Made by a program: the position numbers and the translations under genes
Origin: VRUE01 sp963702575
GTDB taxonomy: Bacteria > Actinomycetota > Thermoleophilia > Solirubrobacterales > 70-9
Direction of reading: 5' to 3'
Length of the DNA: 64,000 nucleotides
NCBI GenBank assembly: GCA_963702575.1
Contig: CAVPCU010000005.1
Coordinates: forward strand, 1-64,000
The notes under the pieces: generated by a model
Database searches by the model: none
Told to the model about the DNA's origin: nothing
The model's input: the letters and a program-made list of their open reading frames with translations, nothing else
In this document: piece by piece, positions 17,433 through 26,211 of the stretch
Layout of the letters: every line of letters begins with the position of its first letter
Position numbering within the stretch: the first letter of the stretch is position 1

Positions 17433-18878
17433 TCAGCGCCATTCCTCGCGCCGCGCCGAGCCGTCGGGGCCGAGGACGATGTGGATCCCGTCGAGGGCGG
17501 GATCGAGCTCGGGGCGGTCGGCGCGCAGGTGCCCGCCGCGCGACTCGCGCCGCTCGAGCGCCGCGGTGGCGATCGCCGCCGCCAGCGGATAGGGGTCGTC
17601 GAGCAGCTCGCGCAGCCGCTCCGGCCGGCGCATCGGGCCGGCGAGGCGCCAGACGGCGTCCCGGGTGGCCTCGGTCGGCGGCTCGAAGCGCCACGCCGGA
17701 AGCGGCGGGCGCTCGCCGGCCCGCCGCTCCGCCTGGGCCGCCGCGGCCGCGCGGCTGCCGAAGACAAAGCACTCGCTGAGCGAGTTCGAGGCCAGCCGGT
17801 TGGCGCCGTGGAGGCCGGTGCAGGAGCACTCGCCGACGGCATAGAGCCCGGGCAGCGAGGAGCGCCCGTCGAGGTCGACCGCGACGCCGCCCATCGTGTA
17901 GTGGGCGGCGGGGGAGACCGGCACCGGCTCGGCGTGGGCGTCGAGTCCGGCCTCGGCGAGCGAGCCGAAGACGCTGGCGAAGCGGGTGCGGTCGACGCCG
18001 CGCAGGTCGAGGCTGACGCTCTCGGTCTCCTCGGCCGCCATCCGCTCGAGGATCGCCGCGGTGACCGCGTCGCGCGGCGCCAGCTCGTCGGTGAAGCGGC
18101 GGCCGCCGGCGTCGAGCAGGGTGGCGCCCTCGCCGCGCACCGCCTCGGTGATCAGCAGGCCGTCGAAGCGGGTGCCGGGCAGGGCGAGCGCGGTCGGGTG
18201 GAACTGGCAGAACTCGAGGTCGGCGAGCTCGGCGCCGGCGGCGGCGGCGAAGACCGGGCCGGCGCCGATCGCGCCGCGCGGGTTGGTCGTCCGCCGCCAC
18301 AGCGCCGCCGCCCCGCCGGTCGCCAGCACGGTCGCCGCGGCGGCGATCGTCCCGTCGTCGGCGACCACGCCGTGACAGCGCTCGGCGTCGCTCCACAGAG
18401 CGAGCGCGGAGGTCCGCTCGCGGACGGCGATGCGCGGCTCGGCGGCGACCATCGCGGCCAGCTTCGAAGCGATCTCGTGCCCGGTCTGGCTGCCGCCGGC
18501 GTGGACGATCCGGCGGCGGGTGTGACCGCCCTCCAGGCCCAGCGCCAGCTCGCCGCCTGGCTCCGTGTCGAAGTGGACGCCGCGCTCGCGCAGCTCGCGT
18601 ACCGCCGCCGGAGCCTCCTCGACCAGCACCTGCACCGCGGAGGGTCGGCAGAGGCCGCGGCCGGCGGCGATCGTGTCGGCCGCATGGCGCTCCGGCGAGT
18701 CGCCGGGCTCGAGCGCCGCGGCGAGGCCCCCCTGGGCCCAGAAGCTGGCGCTTTGGGAGAGCGGCGTGCGCGAGACGACGCAGACCGAGGCGCCCTGCTC
18801 GGCGGCGCGGAGCGCCGTCCAGAGACCAGCCGCCCCGCCGCCGACGACGGCGACGTCGCACTCGGCAGTTGCGGCTAT
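17433..18878 (-). CDS. nadB: NadB, L-aspartate oxidase
   Basis: FAD enzyme that oxidises aspartate to iminoaspartate for NAD synthesis. The N-terminal FAD motif is CDVAVVGGGAAGLWTAL. Next come SASFWAQGGLAAAL, the catalytic region CQFHPTALALPG, LITEAVRGEGATLLD, SPAAHYTMGGVAVDLDG and RLASNSLSECFVFG. The N-terminal frame has no ATG/GTG/TTG in a sensible place; the only overlap-type position is ATA at 18878, embedded as ATAG with the stop of the coiled-coil gene. GTG at 18635 would delete the FAD loop. No nadA or nadC is seen here, so a fumarate-reductase-like role is a weaker alternative. Confidence 0.85.
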   Translation of the reverse strand: MAATAECDVAVVGGGAAGLWTALRAAEQGASVCVVSRTPLSQSASFWAQGGLAAALEPGDSPERHAADTIAAGRGLCRPSAVQVLVEEAPAAVRELRERGVHFDTEPGGELALGLEGGHTRRRIVHAGGSQTGHEIASKLAAMVAAEPRIAVRERTSALALWSDAERCHGVVADDGTIAAAATVLATGGAAALWRRTTNPRGAIGAGPVFAAAAGAELADLEFCQFHPTALALPGTRFDGLLITEAVRGEGATLLDAGGRRFTDELAPRDAVTAAILERMAAEETESVSLDLRGVDRTRFASVFGSLAEAGLDAHAEPVPVSPAAHYTMGGVAVDLDGRSSLPGLYAVGECSCTGLHGANRLASNSLSECFVFGSRAAAAAQAERRAGERPPLPAWRFEPPTEATRDAVWRLAGPMRRPERLRELLDDPYPLAAAIATAALERRESRGGHLRADRPELDPALDGIHIVLGPDGSARREEWR

Positions 18879-19312
18879 CGCCCTGCCGCCTCTCGCCTGA
18901 TCGCCTCGATCTGGGCGCGCAGCCAGGCGGCGGCCGATTCGCGGGCGCGCGTCTCGCCGCCGGTCGTGCCGTCCGAGTCGGTGGCGCTGCGCTCCGCCGC
19001 GGCGACGCGTTTCTCCGCCGCCTCAGCTTGCGCTTCCAGCTCTGCCAGGCGCGCCTCGGCGGCGCCGATCGCCTGCTGGCGCGCCTCGCGCTCCTCGGCC
19101 AGGGCGGCCTCGTGGCCGCGGCGCAACTGCTCCAGCTCATCGGTCGAGCGCTCCCGCTCCCGCTCCAGGTCGGCTTCCAGCGCCCTGATCTCGGCGGTGG
19201 CGCGCTCCTCGGCCGCGGCGGCAGCCTCGGCCGCCTCGCGCAGCCGGCGCTCGGCCGCCTCGACCTGCGCGCCGAAGCCCTCGCTGCCCGGACCGTCCGT
19301 CTCGCCGCTCAT
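18875..19312 (-). CDS. Coiled-coil protein
   Basis: 145 aa, rich in Ala, Glu and Arg. Continuous heptads run from about residue 15 to 105 (for example VEAAERRLREAAEAAAAAEE and LERERERSTDELEQLRRGH), followed by a Gly/Thr-rich break and a last amphipathic helix, WLRAQIEAIRREAAG. No signal peptide or catalytic motif. It lies between a glycosyltransferase gene and nadB and its stop overlaps the nadB start region. Function unknown; a scaffolding role would be a guess. Confidence 0.75.
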   Translation of the reverse strand: MSGETDGPGSEGFGAQVEAAERRLREAAEAAAAAEERATAEIRALEADLERERERSTDELEQLRRGHEAALAEEREARQQAIGAAEARLAELEAQAEAAEKRVAAAERSATDSDGTTGGETRARESAAAWLRAQIEAIRREAAGR

Positions 19313-19327
19313 CGGACGCTCAATCTA

Positions 19328-20278
19328 TTACCTGGATGGCCGGGCGGCGAGCACGTCGCGGTAGGCCTCGATCGTCCGCTCCGCCATCCGCGCGGCCGAG
19401 AGCGCCGCCGCGCGGCGTGCGCCGTCGACCCGCGGGTCGGCCGCCTCGAGGTGGGGCCGCACCGCCGCCGTCCAGGCGGCGAGGTCGAAGGGGGCGCAGA
19501 GCGACCCCGCGACCCCCGCCAGGGCCCAGGGCGCGATTCCCACCGGCGTCGAGATCGGCGCCACCCCGCAGGCCAGCGCCTCGACGCAGGCGAGGCCGAA
19601 CCCCTCGTAGTCGGAGGTGACCAGCACCGCATTGGCGGCGTTGACCCAGAGCGGCATTCGCTCGGGCTCGATCGAGCCGCCGGTGAGCAGCTCGCCGCCG
19701 CTCGCCGCGGCGACCTCGCGGGCGCGGTCGGCGCGCTTCTCAGGCCGACGCGGGTCGGCGGGGAAGAGCAGGTAGCGGCCGTCCGGCTCGAGCCCGAGCG
19801 CGGCGCGCGCCTCGGCGCGCGGGATCGGCCGGAAGCGGCCGAGGTCGGGGCCGCAGGGGAGGATCGCCGAGCCGGGCACCGCCGGCAGCCCGGGGCGGCC
19901 GTCCTCGGGGGCGAAGAGGGCGCGCGAGACGGCGGCGGCGAGGTCGGCCCGCCAGGCGAGCCGGCGCGAGAGCGCGCCGACCGCCGGGTGGCGCACGTCG
20001 GTGCCGTGGAAGCTGACGACGAGCGGTCGCGCGCCGGCCAGGCGGGCGCACCACCCGGCCAGGCCGTAGTGGGCGTGGACGAGGTCGAAGCGCTCGCGCC
20101 GCAGCAATGCCCGCAGGCGCCGGGTGGCGGGAAGGTAGTTGCTCCTGCCGCGCGGGAAGGAGAAGAGCTCCGCCACGACTCCGAGCCGGCGGATCTCCTC
20201 GACCTGGTCGCGCACCCACTGGCCGCGCTGGGGGGTCGCCGCGTCGGGCTCGAAGTTGGTCACGACAAGCACCCGCAT
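19328..20278 (-). CDS. GT4-like glycosyltransferase
   Basis: About 316 aa, GT-B fold family 4. N-terminal domain: MRVLVVTNFEPD, a Gly-Arg rich acceptor loop, DLVHAHYGLAGWCARLAG and VVSFHGTDVRHPAV. C-terminal nucleotide-sugar domain: LLFPADPRRPEKRADRA and the E-x7-E motif in SDYEGFGLACVEALACGVA. ATG at 20278 is preferred to the upstream start because homologues begin at MRVL. Acceptor and sugar are unknown; cell-envelope glycan assembly is plausible. Confidence 0.88.
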   Translation of the reverse strand: MRVLVVTNFEPDAATPQRGQWVRDQVEEIRRLGVVAELFSFPRGRSNYLPATRRLRALLRRERFDLVHAHYGLAGWCARLAGARPLVVSFHGTDVRHPAVGALSRRLAWRADLAAAVSRALFAPEDGRPGLPAVPGSAILPCGPDLGRFRPIPRAEARAALGLEPDGRYLLFPADPRRPEKRADRAREVAAASGGELLTGGSIEPERMPLWVNAANAVLVTSDYEGFGLACVEALACGVAPISTPVGIAPWALAGVAGSLCAPFDLAAWTAAVRPHLEAADPRVDGARRAAALSAARMAERTIEAYRDVLAARPSR

Positions 20279-20421
20279 CGGCGCGGAGGGTATCCGCCGC
20301 CCCCTCGGAGACCCGATGTCTCGCACTTTTCACACCCCCGGCTCCAAATTGGCGCACTCGCGTCTTGTTCGGTTACACGCGGCCCTGGAGCATTCGGTCA
20401 AACCGAGACAGGGAGGCTTCG

Positions 20422-20619
20422 ATGATCTATCTGCTGATGGGCTACGCGCATGCGGCGGTCGAGCGCCGCATGCGGGCGATCCGGGCGCTGGTCGCGGGCG
20501 AGCGGGGGCAGGGCACGGTCGAGTACGTCGGCCTGATCCTGTTGGTCTCACTGCTGATGGTCGGCATGGTCGCTGCGATGAAGGGGTTCAACAGATCCTT
20601 TAGTAAGACCCGATACTAA
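20422..20619 (+). CDS. Flp-like type IVb prepilin
   Basis: 65-aa protein with a basic leader (AAVERRMRAIRALVAGERG), the processing-type motif GQGTVEY and one hydrophobic segment (VGLILLVSLLMVGMVAAM), then a short polar tail. That is the Flp/TadE-like pattern, with Glu at +5 after the cleavage-site Gly. ATG at 20422 follows GGGAGG. No tad assembly genes are in the window, so it is probably an isolated pilin gene. The upstream region holds a small hairpin, TCGGT-CAA-ACCGA (20394-20406). Confidence 0.75.
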   Translation: MIYLLMGYAHAAVERRMRAIRALVAGERGQGTVEYVGLILLVSLLMVGMVAAMKGFNRSFSKTRY

Positions 20620-20743
20620 GGACTCGCTCGGACGTTGCCGCAGTCGTCAGGTTTGCAAGCCAGTCGGCGGCGGAGGCGGCTCGATGATCTGGCGAGACGG
20701 CGCCAGATGCGCAGCGCCAGGCACCCTTGCGCGTCGCGGCGGT

Positions 20744-21019
20744 CTACGCGCTCAGAGCGGGCGTCAGCTCTGCCGCCGGAACGTCGCTCGGCACCGGCAG
20801 GGTCACCCGCAGCTCGCCGTTTCGCTCCAGCAGTCGCTTGGGCCGCACCAGGGTCAGCCCGACCAATTCGCCGTCGGGGCCGAGGCGAACCGCGTGGCCC
20901 TCCGGCGTCTCGTCGTAGTCGACGGCGCGGGAGGGGTCGCCGGCATGGAGGTAGAGAACGTCGGCGTCGGCGTCGTACTTGACGCGGTCGAACTCGATGT
21001 CGGCGATCGTCACGCTCAT
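20744..21019 (-). CDS. DUF2283 protein (antitoxin-like partner)
   Basis: 91 aa. The pattern VKYDADADVLYLHAGDPSRAVDYDE...VRLGPDGELVGLTLV is that of DUF2283 proteins, which usually sit beside a DUF4258-like gene and resemble toxin-antitoxin pairs. ATG at 21019 overlaps the TGA of the upstream gene by four bases (ATGA), so the pair is translationally coupled. The order here is partner first, DUF2283 second. Confidence 0.8.
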   Translation of the reverse strand: MSVTIADIEFDRVKYDADADVLYLHAGDPSRAVDYDETPEGHAVRLGPDGELVGLTLVRPKRLLERNGELRVTLPVPSDVPAAELTPALSA

Positions 21020-21261
21020 GGCTTCCTTCGTCGGGCGAATGCAGTGATGATACGCCCGGCTCCTTCGCTGTCGAAGACAACGACGACCTTCAGCCATCGG
21101 CTCGGCCCGCCGGCCTCCAGGTAGAGCCACTCTTCATCGGATTCGCGACCGGGTAGCGTCGTCGTCGGCGACTCGACCGCTCGCAGGACCTCAGTCTCGT
21201 AAGCCTCGATCTCAGGGTGCCCGCTGACAATATGCTGCCAGCGCTCAACGCTGAGCAGCAC
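21016..21261 (-). CDS. DUF4258-like/RelE-like small protein
   Basis: 81 aa starting at GTG 21261 behind AGGG. SVERWQHIVSGHPEIEAY and EWLYLEAGGPSRWLKVVVVF followed by AGRIITAFARRRKP are typical of the DUF4258-like proteins partnered with DUF2283; the fold is thought to resemble RelE-type toxins. Toxicity is not established. An in-frame extension up to 21549 has no sensible start and poor coding character, so it was dropped. The 240 nt upstream (21262-21502) contain nothing I can name. Confidence 0.7.
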   Translation of the reverse strand: MLLSVERWQHIVSGHPEIEAYETEVLRAVESPTTTLPGRESDEEWLYLEAGGPSRWLKVVVVFDSEGAGRIITAFARRRKP

Positions 21262-21502
21262 ATCCCGGCCCTGGCGATTGGAGGTGGGTGGGAAGGCGTT
21301 ATCCGATCGCGACTGCGGGCGTTGTGTGGAGATCGGGAGTGCCTCAGTCAGGCGAGAGCAGCATCGGCATGCCGGCCCACCGGACTCCTTCTCGTCCAGA
21401 GCGAGCGTCTGCCGCTGGGGGTTGCTGTGCTCGCAACCACGCGAGGGCGGTAGCGACAGCGAAGTACCGTAGAAGTTGCGTCGCCGTGAGGCGAACCCAT
21501 CC

Positions 21503-22621
21503 TCAGCTGGTGCACCCTTCCGACAGCGCGGTCTGCTTGTCGAGCGCAAAGACCGGCTGTGGTTCGATACCCCCGCTGCCGAAGGTGCAACTGACCAGAT
21601 TGGGACTGACGCCTTTGTCGTATTCGATTTCCGCCGTCGAGTCCGAGAGTCGAATCAGCGGTGAGATCACGATTCGGTCGGCGGTTTCGACACCAGAGCT
21701 GTTGGGAGTGATCGCGTTCAGGAGGATTAACCACGCTTCCCAGGACTGGTTGGTGCCCGAAGAGCCTTCTGCATACCAATGGACGCTGCCACCTTCAGCG
21801 GCGATTTCGCAAGTCATTTCGCTCGAGAAGTTCTCAGCCCAGAGGGCGTTGAGCGCGTTCGGTTCCGCGTAGCCGTTTCCTTCGAGCGCGCCAAATTCGC
21901 CGAGGTCGACAACTAGATCGGGGCCGGGCGAAGACAGGACTTGGACATCCACGTTGATCGGGATAGCCAGCGAGCGTTCCGGACTGGACCCATAGACCCC
22001 GATGTCTTCGTCGCAGCTGTTCAGCGTAGGATCGCTAAGACTGTGAACCGAACTGGGAGCACCAGCGGCGATGGTCAGACGCACCTTGTCGCCCTCCTGA
22101 TCGGTGGCCACGCCGCTGACCATTGATTCTTGGGTCGCCTGTCCCCCGTTAGCTTCCTGGATCGAGGACAACTCTTCGAGCAGTGCGCGCAGGATCTGTT
22201 TGCCGCGAGCTACGTTCGAGGTTGACGCATAGAGGAAGGCCCCGACGGTGTTCACTTCGCAGCTGACCTCCTGGCCGGGGAGTTTCGTGCAGAGGCTCAC
22301 CGGCTTTTCAGAGGAAATCGCCGTGCTGAGGCTGAAGGTGCTGCCATCCTTGCATTTCCCTTCGGGGCCGCCGTTGCCTTCGGAGACGGCGAAGGCGCAG
22401 CCAGGCAGACCCGGAACCGGCTCGCCCAGGACCTGCTGCAGGTCCGGCAACTGCGCGCTAGTGGCCAGGGTCGGCCAGGCTTGGGTAGATACAGGGATGT
22501 TCGTGGAGGTGGCCGTGGACGAGGCGGACGATGAGCTACCACCGCAGCCCGCAAGCGCCCCAGCGATCGTCAAGAAGACCAGCCCGACACCGATAATCAC
22601 CAACCTCTGTACTTCTTTCAC
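21503..22621 (-). CDS. Secreted lipoprotein, unknown function
   Basis: 372 aa. The signal peptide RLVIIGVGLVFLTIAGALAGC ends in a lipobox (LAGC) followed by GGSSSSASS, so the mature protein is lipid-anchored outside the membrane. The remainder is acidic, with paired cysteines (PGCAF/GKCKD, SLCTK/VSCEVN, NSCDED, MTCEIA, SCTFG), which suggests disulfides. No family recognised. The gene is divergent from a 379-aa protein gene and lies in the lower-GC accessory stretch. Confidence 0.8.
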   Translation of the reverse strand: MKEVQRLVIIGVGLVFLTIAGALAGCGGSSSSASSTATSTNIPVSTQAWPTLATSAQLPDLQQVLGEPVPGLPGCAFAVSEGNGGPEGKCKDGSTFSLSTAISSEKPVSLCTKLPGQEVSCEVNTVGAFLYASTSNVARGKQILRALLEELSSIQEANGGQATQESMVSGVATDQEGDKVRLTIAAGAPSSVHSLSDPTLNSCDEDIGVYGSSPERSLAIPINVDVQVLSSPGPDLVVDLGEFGALEGNGYAEPNALNALWAENFSSEMTCEIAAEGGSVHWYAEGSSGTNQSWEAWLILLNAITPNSSGVETADRIVISPLIRLSDSTAEIEYDKGVSPNLVSCTFGSGGIEPQPVFALDKQTALSEGCTS

Positions 22622-22855
22622 CCTGACTTCCCCCGAGTGCTTTTGCCTGAATCGGCGCGAGCCTATCTGATTCTGAATTCAGCCCGCCCGTGCCAGTGGA
22701 GTCTGCCGATTGATCGCGAGAGCCGCTGGCCTGCTTGACAATTCCAGTTCGCGCGTGGGAGGGTGCCCGCCGGTTGTCGGCTGGAGCCTCGGGAGGCGCG
22801 GCCAATGCATAGGCGAAGTCGACTTCGCGCGTAAAGCGGCAATGGTGGAGGACAA

Positions 22856-23995
22856 ATGAATGACATGAGAATGTTTTCGCTGTTCGATGATTCGAACTTC
22901 GATGCCTACGACAAGCAGCGATACCCAGAGGTCCTTACGGCTGGGTTTTCCCGCAACGGACTCGACCTAGAAGACGTGCTGGCCGTCACCCACGATATTC
23001 AGGGGCTATGGGCGATCTGCAAGCAGGGCATCTTCCGGTCTGATTTGGTTGGCTGGGTAAGGAAGCGGATAGAGACCTACGATCTCATTCCGTATGCAGA
23101 CATCGTGGAGGCACGCGTGGAGCAGATATTCAGGCCGGAAGGCGCAAAGATTGTTCTCTACGACAACAGCGAGAAGAAGTTTGCTCAGATCGAGTTCACG
23201 CCGAGTGGAGGGCGCTTCAGCACCACGTCCGAGGACGAACTGGCACAGTGCCAGCGCATTCTCCAGATCATGGAGGGTGCTTCGCGGACGGCTGGCGCTC
23301 TTAGTTGGAGGCAGGATTCAGGTGGGCGAATCACGGTTCCGCAGAGCATCGTGGCCGCTATGACCGAGTACGGACAGCAGCGATTGCGCGATACCGATGC
23401 TCCGGGGCCATTTCATGAGGAACTCGAATCACTTGCAGAGGATGACCAGAAGGCTTGGGTAGAGGCACTCAGCCAAGTCATCGTCCCTGTTGGCGGCGTG
23501 GCCGCCTACGGCGCGTCCACCCTGGTGCAGCTGTGCCTGAACAACCCCGTCGAGCTTGATGCCTACTGCCGCCTCCTTGATGCAGCTCTCGACTATCTGC
23601 GTGTGGAAGGAGTGCCGGAGATCGAACTGACTGGCTATGAGCGCAGTTACTGGCACCGCAAGCATCCCGATGAGGTCTGGCTAGAGCCCGTCACCGTTCG
23701 ACCGGCCGAGTCGTCGTTGACTCCTCTCGCGGTCGGACAGGAGCGAAAGCTCTCCGTTGCGGATGCTTCCTCGGATTCAAAGGCGATCTACGTCTCGCAT
23801 CCGGCGGAGGGTAGGTACGTCTGGATTCTCGACATGCCCAGCGAGGACGGATCGGGGCGGATCAGAGAAGAGCGTGGGCACGCCGGTAGCCTCAGTGAGA
23901 TCTGCGCCGAGCTCGGCGAGAACCTGCCTCCTAGTCACTGGGTCGATCCTGAGTTTGCCCAGTTCCTGCCTTTCCCGTACTCCCGTCCGCAATAG
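22856..23995 (+). CDS. Hypothetical cytosolic protein, possible PH-like N-terminal domain
   Basis: 379 aa, no signal peptide or membrane segment. Residues about 40-115 (VTHDIQGLWAICKQGIFRSD, then YADIVEARVEQIF and KKFAQIEF) alternate in a way seen in bacterial PH-like domains that start with a bare strand-rich core; this is a weak resemblance. The rest is not recognised. ATG at 22856 follows GGAGG. Codon use is less GC-biased than in the core genes, consistent with acquisition. The 210 nt downstream hold no evident gene. Confidence 0.7.
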   Translation: MNDMRMFSLFDDSNFDAYDKQRYPEVLTAGFSRNGLDLEDVLAVTHDIQGLWAICKQGIFRSDLVGWVRKRIETYDLIPYADIVEARVEQIFRPEGAKIVLYDNSEKKFAQIEFTPSGGRFSTTSEDELAQCQRILQIMEGASRTAGALSWRQDSGGRITVPQSIVAAMTEYGQQRLRDTDAPGPFHEELESLAEDDQKAWVEALSQVIVPVGGVAAYGASTLVQLCLNNPVELDAYCRLLDAALDYLRVEGVPEIELTGYERSYWHRKHPDEVWLEPVTVRPAESSLTPLAVGQERKLSVADASSDSKAIYVSHPAEGRYVWILDMPSEDGSGRIREERGHAGSLSEICAELGENLPPSHWVDPEFAQFLPFPYSRPQ

Positions 23996-24205
23996 GGCCG
24001 GAGCAGGTTTCTGTCCTTGTCCCTATCCAGGGTCGAGGTCCGGGTCACAGCCCAATTGGGTCGGGATCTCTCTCCCTTTCGCGTTGCGGGCGCGTCGGCC
24101 AGCTCGCGACTCACGCTCTCGCTTTGGACGAAGAGCGAGACGGGCTGTGGGGCTGCGTGTCCGACTGCGCAGCAAACTGCTGCCAAGCGAAACCGAGACC
24201 GAGCC

Positions 24206-25543
24206 TCAGGTCGCCGTGAACCAGATCCCCGTGCGTGCCACCTTGGGCGCCTCCTGGCCGATCGCACGCGTGAGCAGCCACAGGTCCCCCAGGGCCGGGT
24301 GGAGCATCGGCTTCCCGCTGGTCATCAGGCCGACCGACAGCGCGCGCTCGGGGTCGGCCCAGCCGAGCACGTTGGTGAAGCCGAGATGGCCGAATGCCTC
24401 CTCGGTGTCGGGACCGAACAGGCTGACCGCCCTAGCGCCCAACATGAACCCACTGGCGTGGCGCAGGGGAGCCACCAAGGAGAAGTCGATCTCGCGAAAC
24501 GCCCGCTCGGATATGGCGCGGCGGATCGTGCGCGGCTCGAGGATGCGCACGCCGTCGAGCTCGCCACCGGCGCGCAACAACTCGAAGAAGCGCGAGAGCT
24601 CGTTGGCGGTCGTGACGACATTGCCGGACGGAACGACGCCGGTGAGGAAACGCGGGTCGTTGGAGCGGACGGTGATCTCATCCGGCGGGAGGCCCAGCGC
24701 ACGCTCGAGCACGGTGGACAGCGGCGGCAGCGCCAGCGGGCCGGTGGGGTAGCTCAGGCCGACACGCTCGACGTCCTTCGGGCTGACGCCGTAGTTGCCC
24801 CAGCGAAAGCCGAGCGGGTCGAGGATCTCCTGCCCCAGCACGGCGCGAATGTCCCTGCCGGTCACCCGCTGCACGATCTCAGCGATGATGAAGCCGCCCG
24901 ACACCGCGTGGTAGGAGAGCAGCTTCCCAGGGCGCGAGCGGGGCTTGGCCGCGCACAGCGTCTCCAGCTGGAACTCCCGGTCGCCGAAGCGGTCCAGATC
25001 GAACGCGTCGGCCGGCAGGTTCGGCACCCCCGCGCGGTGGGAGAGCAGCTGCCCGATGGTGATGGCCTCCTTGCCGTGGGCAGCGTACTCGGGGATGTAC
25101 TCGCACACCCGGTCGTCTATATGCAGCAGCCCGCGCTCGTCGAGCAGGTGGGCCACGACGGCGGTCATCGCCTTGGATGCGGAGAAGATGACGAACGGCG
25201 TCTCGGGCGTGGCCAGCGTGCGCGCCACGTCCTCTCGGTCAGACGGCCCGTTGCCGCAGGCATGACCGATCGCGCGGTCGAGCACGACCTGACCGTGGCG
25301 GCGCACGCAGAGAGCGATCGCCGGATAGAAGCCACTGCGGTATAGGCGCTCCACTCCGGCCCAGATCCGCTCGATGCCGGTGGCCGTCATGCCCAGCGCC
25401 TCGACATCGGCCACCTCGTCAGCGCGCGTGCTTTCCGCCCCGAGGTCGCGGGGCACCCGAATGCGCCGCAACGGGTCGGGCACCAGAGGAAGGCGCGGGA
25501 TCGGCGGGATCGGGATTGCCTCTAGCGAGATCACAGACGCCAC
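24206..25543 (-). CDS. Serine beta-lactamase-family hydrolase/esterase
   Basis: 445 aa of the class C beta-lactamase-like (penicillin-binding-protein fold) family. The nucleophile motif SxxK is SASK in FVIFSASKAMTAVVAHLL. The second motif is Y-H-A in LLSYHAVSGGFI, not the YxN of true class C enzymes, which points to an EstB-type esterase or D-aminopeptidase. LLSHRAGVPNLP is a family block. It has no clear signal peptide, so it is probably cytoplasmic. The frame is intact. Confidence 0.85.
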   Translation of the reverse strand: MASVISLEAIPIPPIPRLPLVPDPLRRIRVPRDLGAESTRADEVADVEALGMTATGIERIWAGVERLYRSGFYPAIALCVRRHGQVVLDRAIGHACGNGPSDREDVARTLATPETPFVIFSASKAMTAVVAHLLDERGLLHIDDRVCEYIPEYAAHGKEAITIGQLLSHRAGVPNLPADAFDLDRFGDREFQLETLCAAKPRSRPGKLLSYHAVSGGFIIAEIVQRVTGRDIRAVLGQEILDPLGFRWGNYGVSPKDVERVGLSYPTGPLALPPLSTVLERALGLPPDEITVRSNDPRFLTGVVPSGNVVTTANELSRFFELLRAGGELDGVRILEPRTIRRAISERAFREIDFSLVAPLRHASGFMLGARAVSLFGPDTEEAFGHLGFTNVLGWADPERALSVGLMTSGKPMLHPALGDLWLLTRAIGQEAPKVARTGIWFTAT

Positions 25544-25670
25544 TCTATGGGCGTGGGTCCTTCCGACCTTATGGAGGCGCGGACAGCGCCGCGATTGCCG
25601 CCGACGGCCGCTTCGTTCCCGCCCTTCACGGCTCCTTGCAACCTCTTAGCTGCGACTAAAAGTACGAAAT

Positions 25671-25814
25671 CCGCCTCCGCAGCCACCTCGCTCCCCAGAG
25701 CCGTTTGAGCCCCCTCCGCGCAGCTGACCACGCACACACACGATGTGTGCGTCCGTGGTCAGCTGCGCTACGGGGGCAGCGTCCGAAAGGGGAGCGAGGT
25801 GGCTGCGGAGGCGG
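25671..25814. repeat. 144-bp nested inverted repeat
   Basis: Outer arms 25671-25696 and 25789-25814 are a perfect 26-bp inverted repeat. Inner arms 25718-25732 and 25754-25768 are a perfect 15-bp inverted repeat, and the loop between them holds CACAC/GTGTG that can pair further. The interval between outer and inner arms is partly complementary. No open frame of quality crosses it. It could be a small non-autonomous element, a cruciform, or a structured RNA. Confidence 0.7.
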
Positions 25815-26211
25815 GGGCGGTGGCGAGCGTCTCAGGAGCAGGGATACCGAGACCGGGAGGACGGAGAGGGACCCGGGGAGAGGGACCGGGAGGACATCGG
25901 GCCGGCGTTTTGGGGGTCTTTCGAGGAAGGCGGCGGTGGGGGGGGGCGGGAACGGTGAGCGGACCGGCGCCGATGTAGGGCGGCGGTCCGGGAGGAGCCG
26001 GGTCCGATCGGCAACGGGCGCGAGAAGGGCCGGCTCCTTCGGTCCGGGGTGGGCGCCTGGGTACCGATGAATGACGCGCTCCCGGTGCCGGCGCGGCTCT
26101 CGCCCGCGCCGGCCTCGGAGGGCGCCCATCAGCCATCGTCCTCCGCCGCCCGACAAGGCAGGCGCAGTGGCCGGTTTCGACCGGTCTCGGGGTTAGATAT
26201 GATGTCTTCAT
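25815..26211. other. Non-coding G-rich tract upstream of the RHH gene
   Basis: Purine-rich sequence with many GGG runs, including a direct repeat gaccgggaggac (about 25851 and 25887) and an eight-G run near 25938. Long open frames exist on both strands but are strongly biased Arg/Gly/Pro products without recognisable features. I call no gene here. G-quadruplex formation on the plus strand is possible. Confidence 0.5.

Noticed and set aside
17416..19140. 574-aa Arg-rich minus frame
   Set aside because: Alternative frame of nadB and the coiled-coil gene; the other frame encodes a clear FAD enzyme.
24017..25345. 442-aa plus-strand open frame
   Set aside because: Antisense to the beta-lactamase-family gene, which has intact catalytic motifs.
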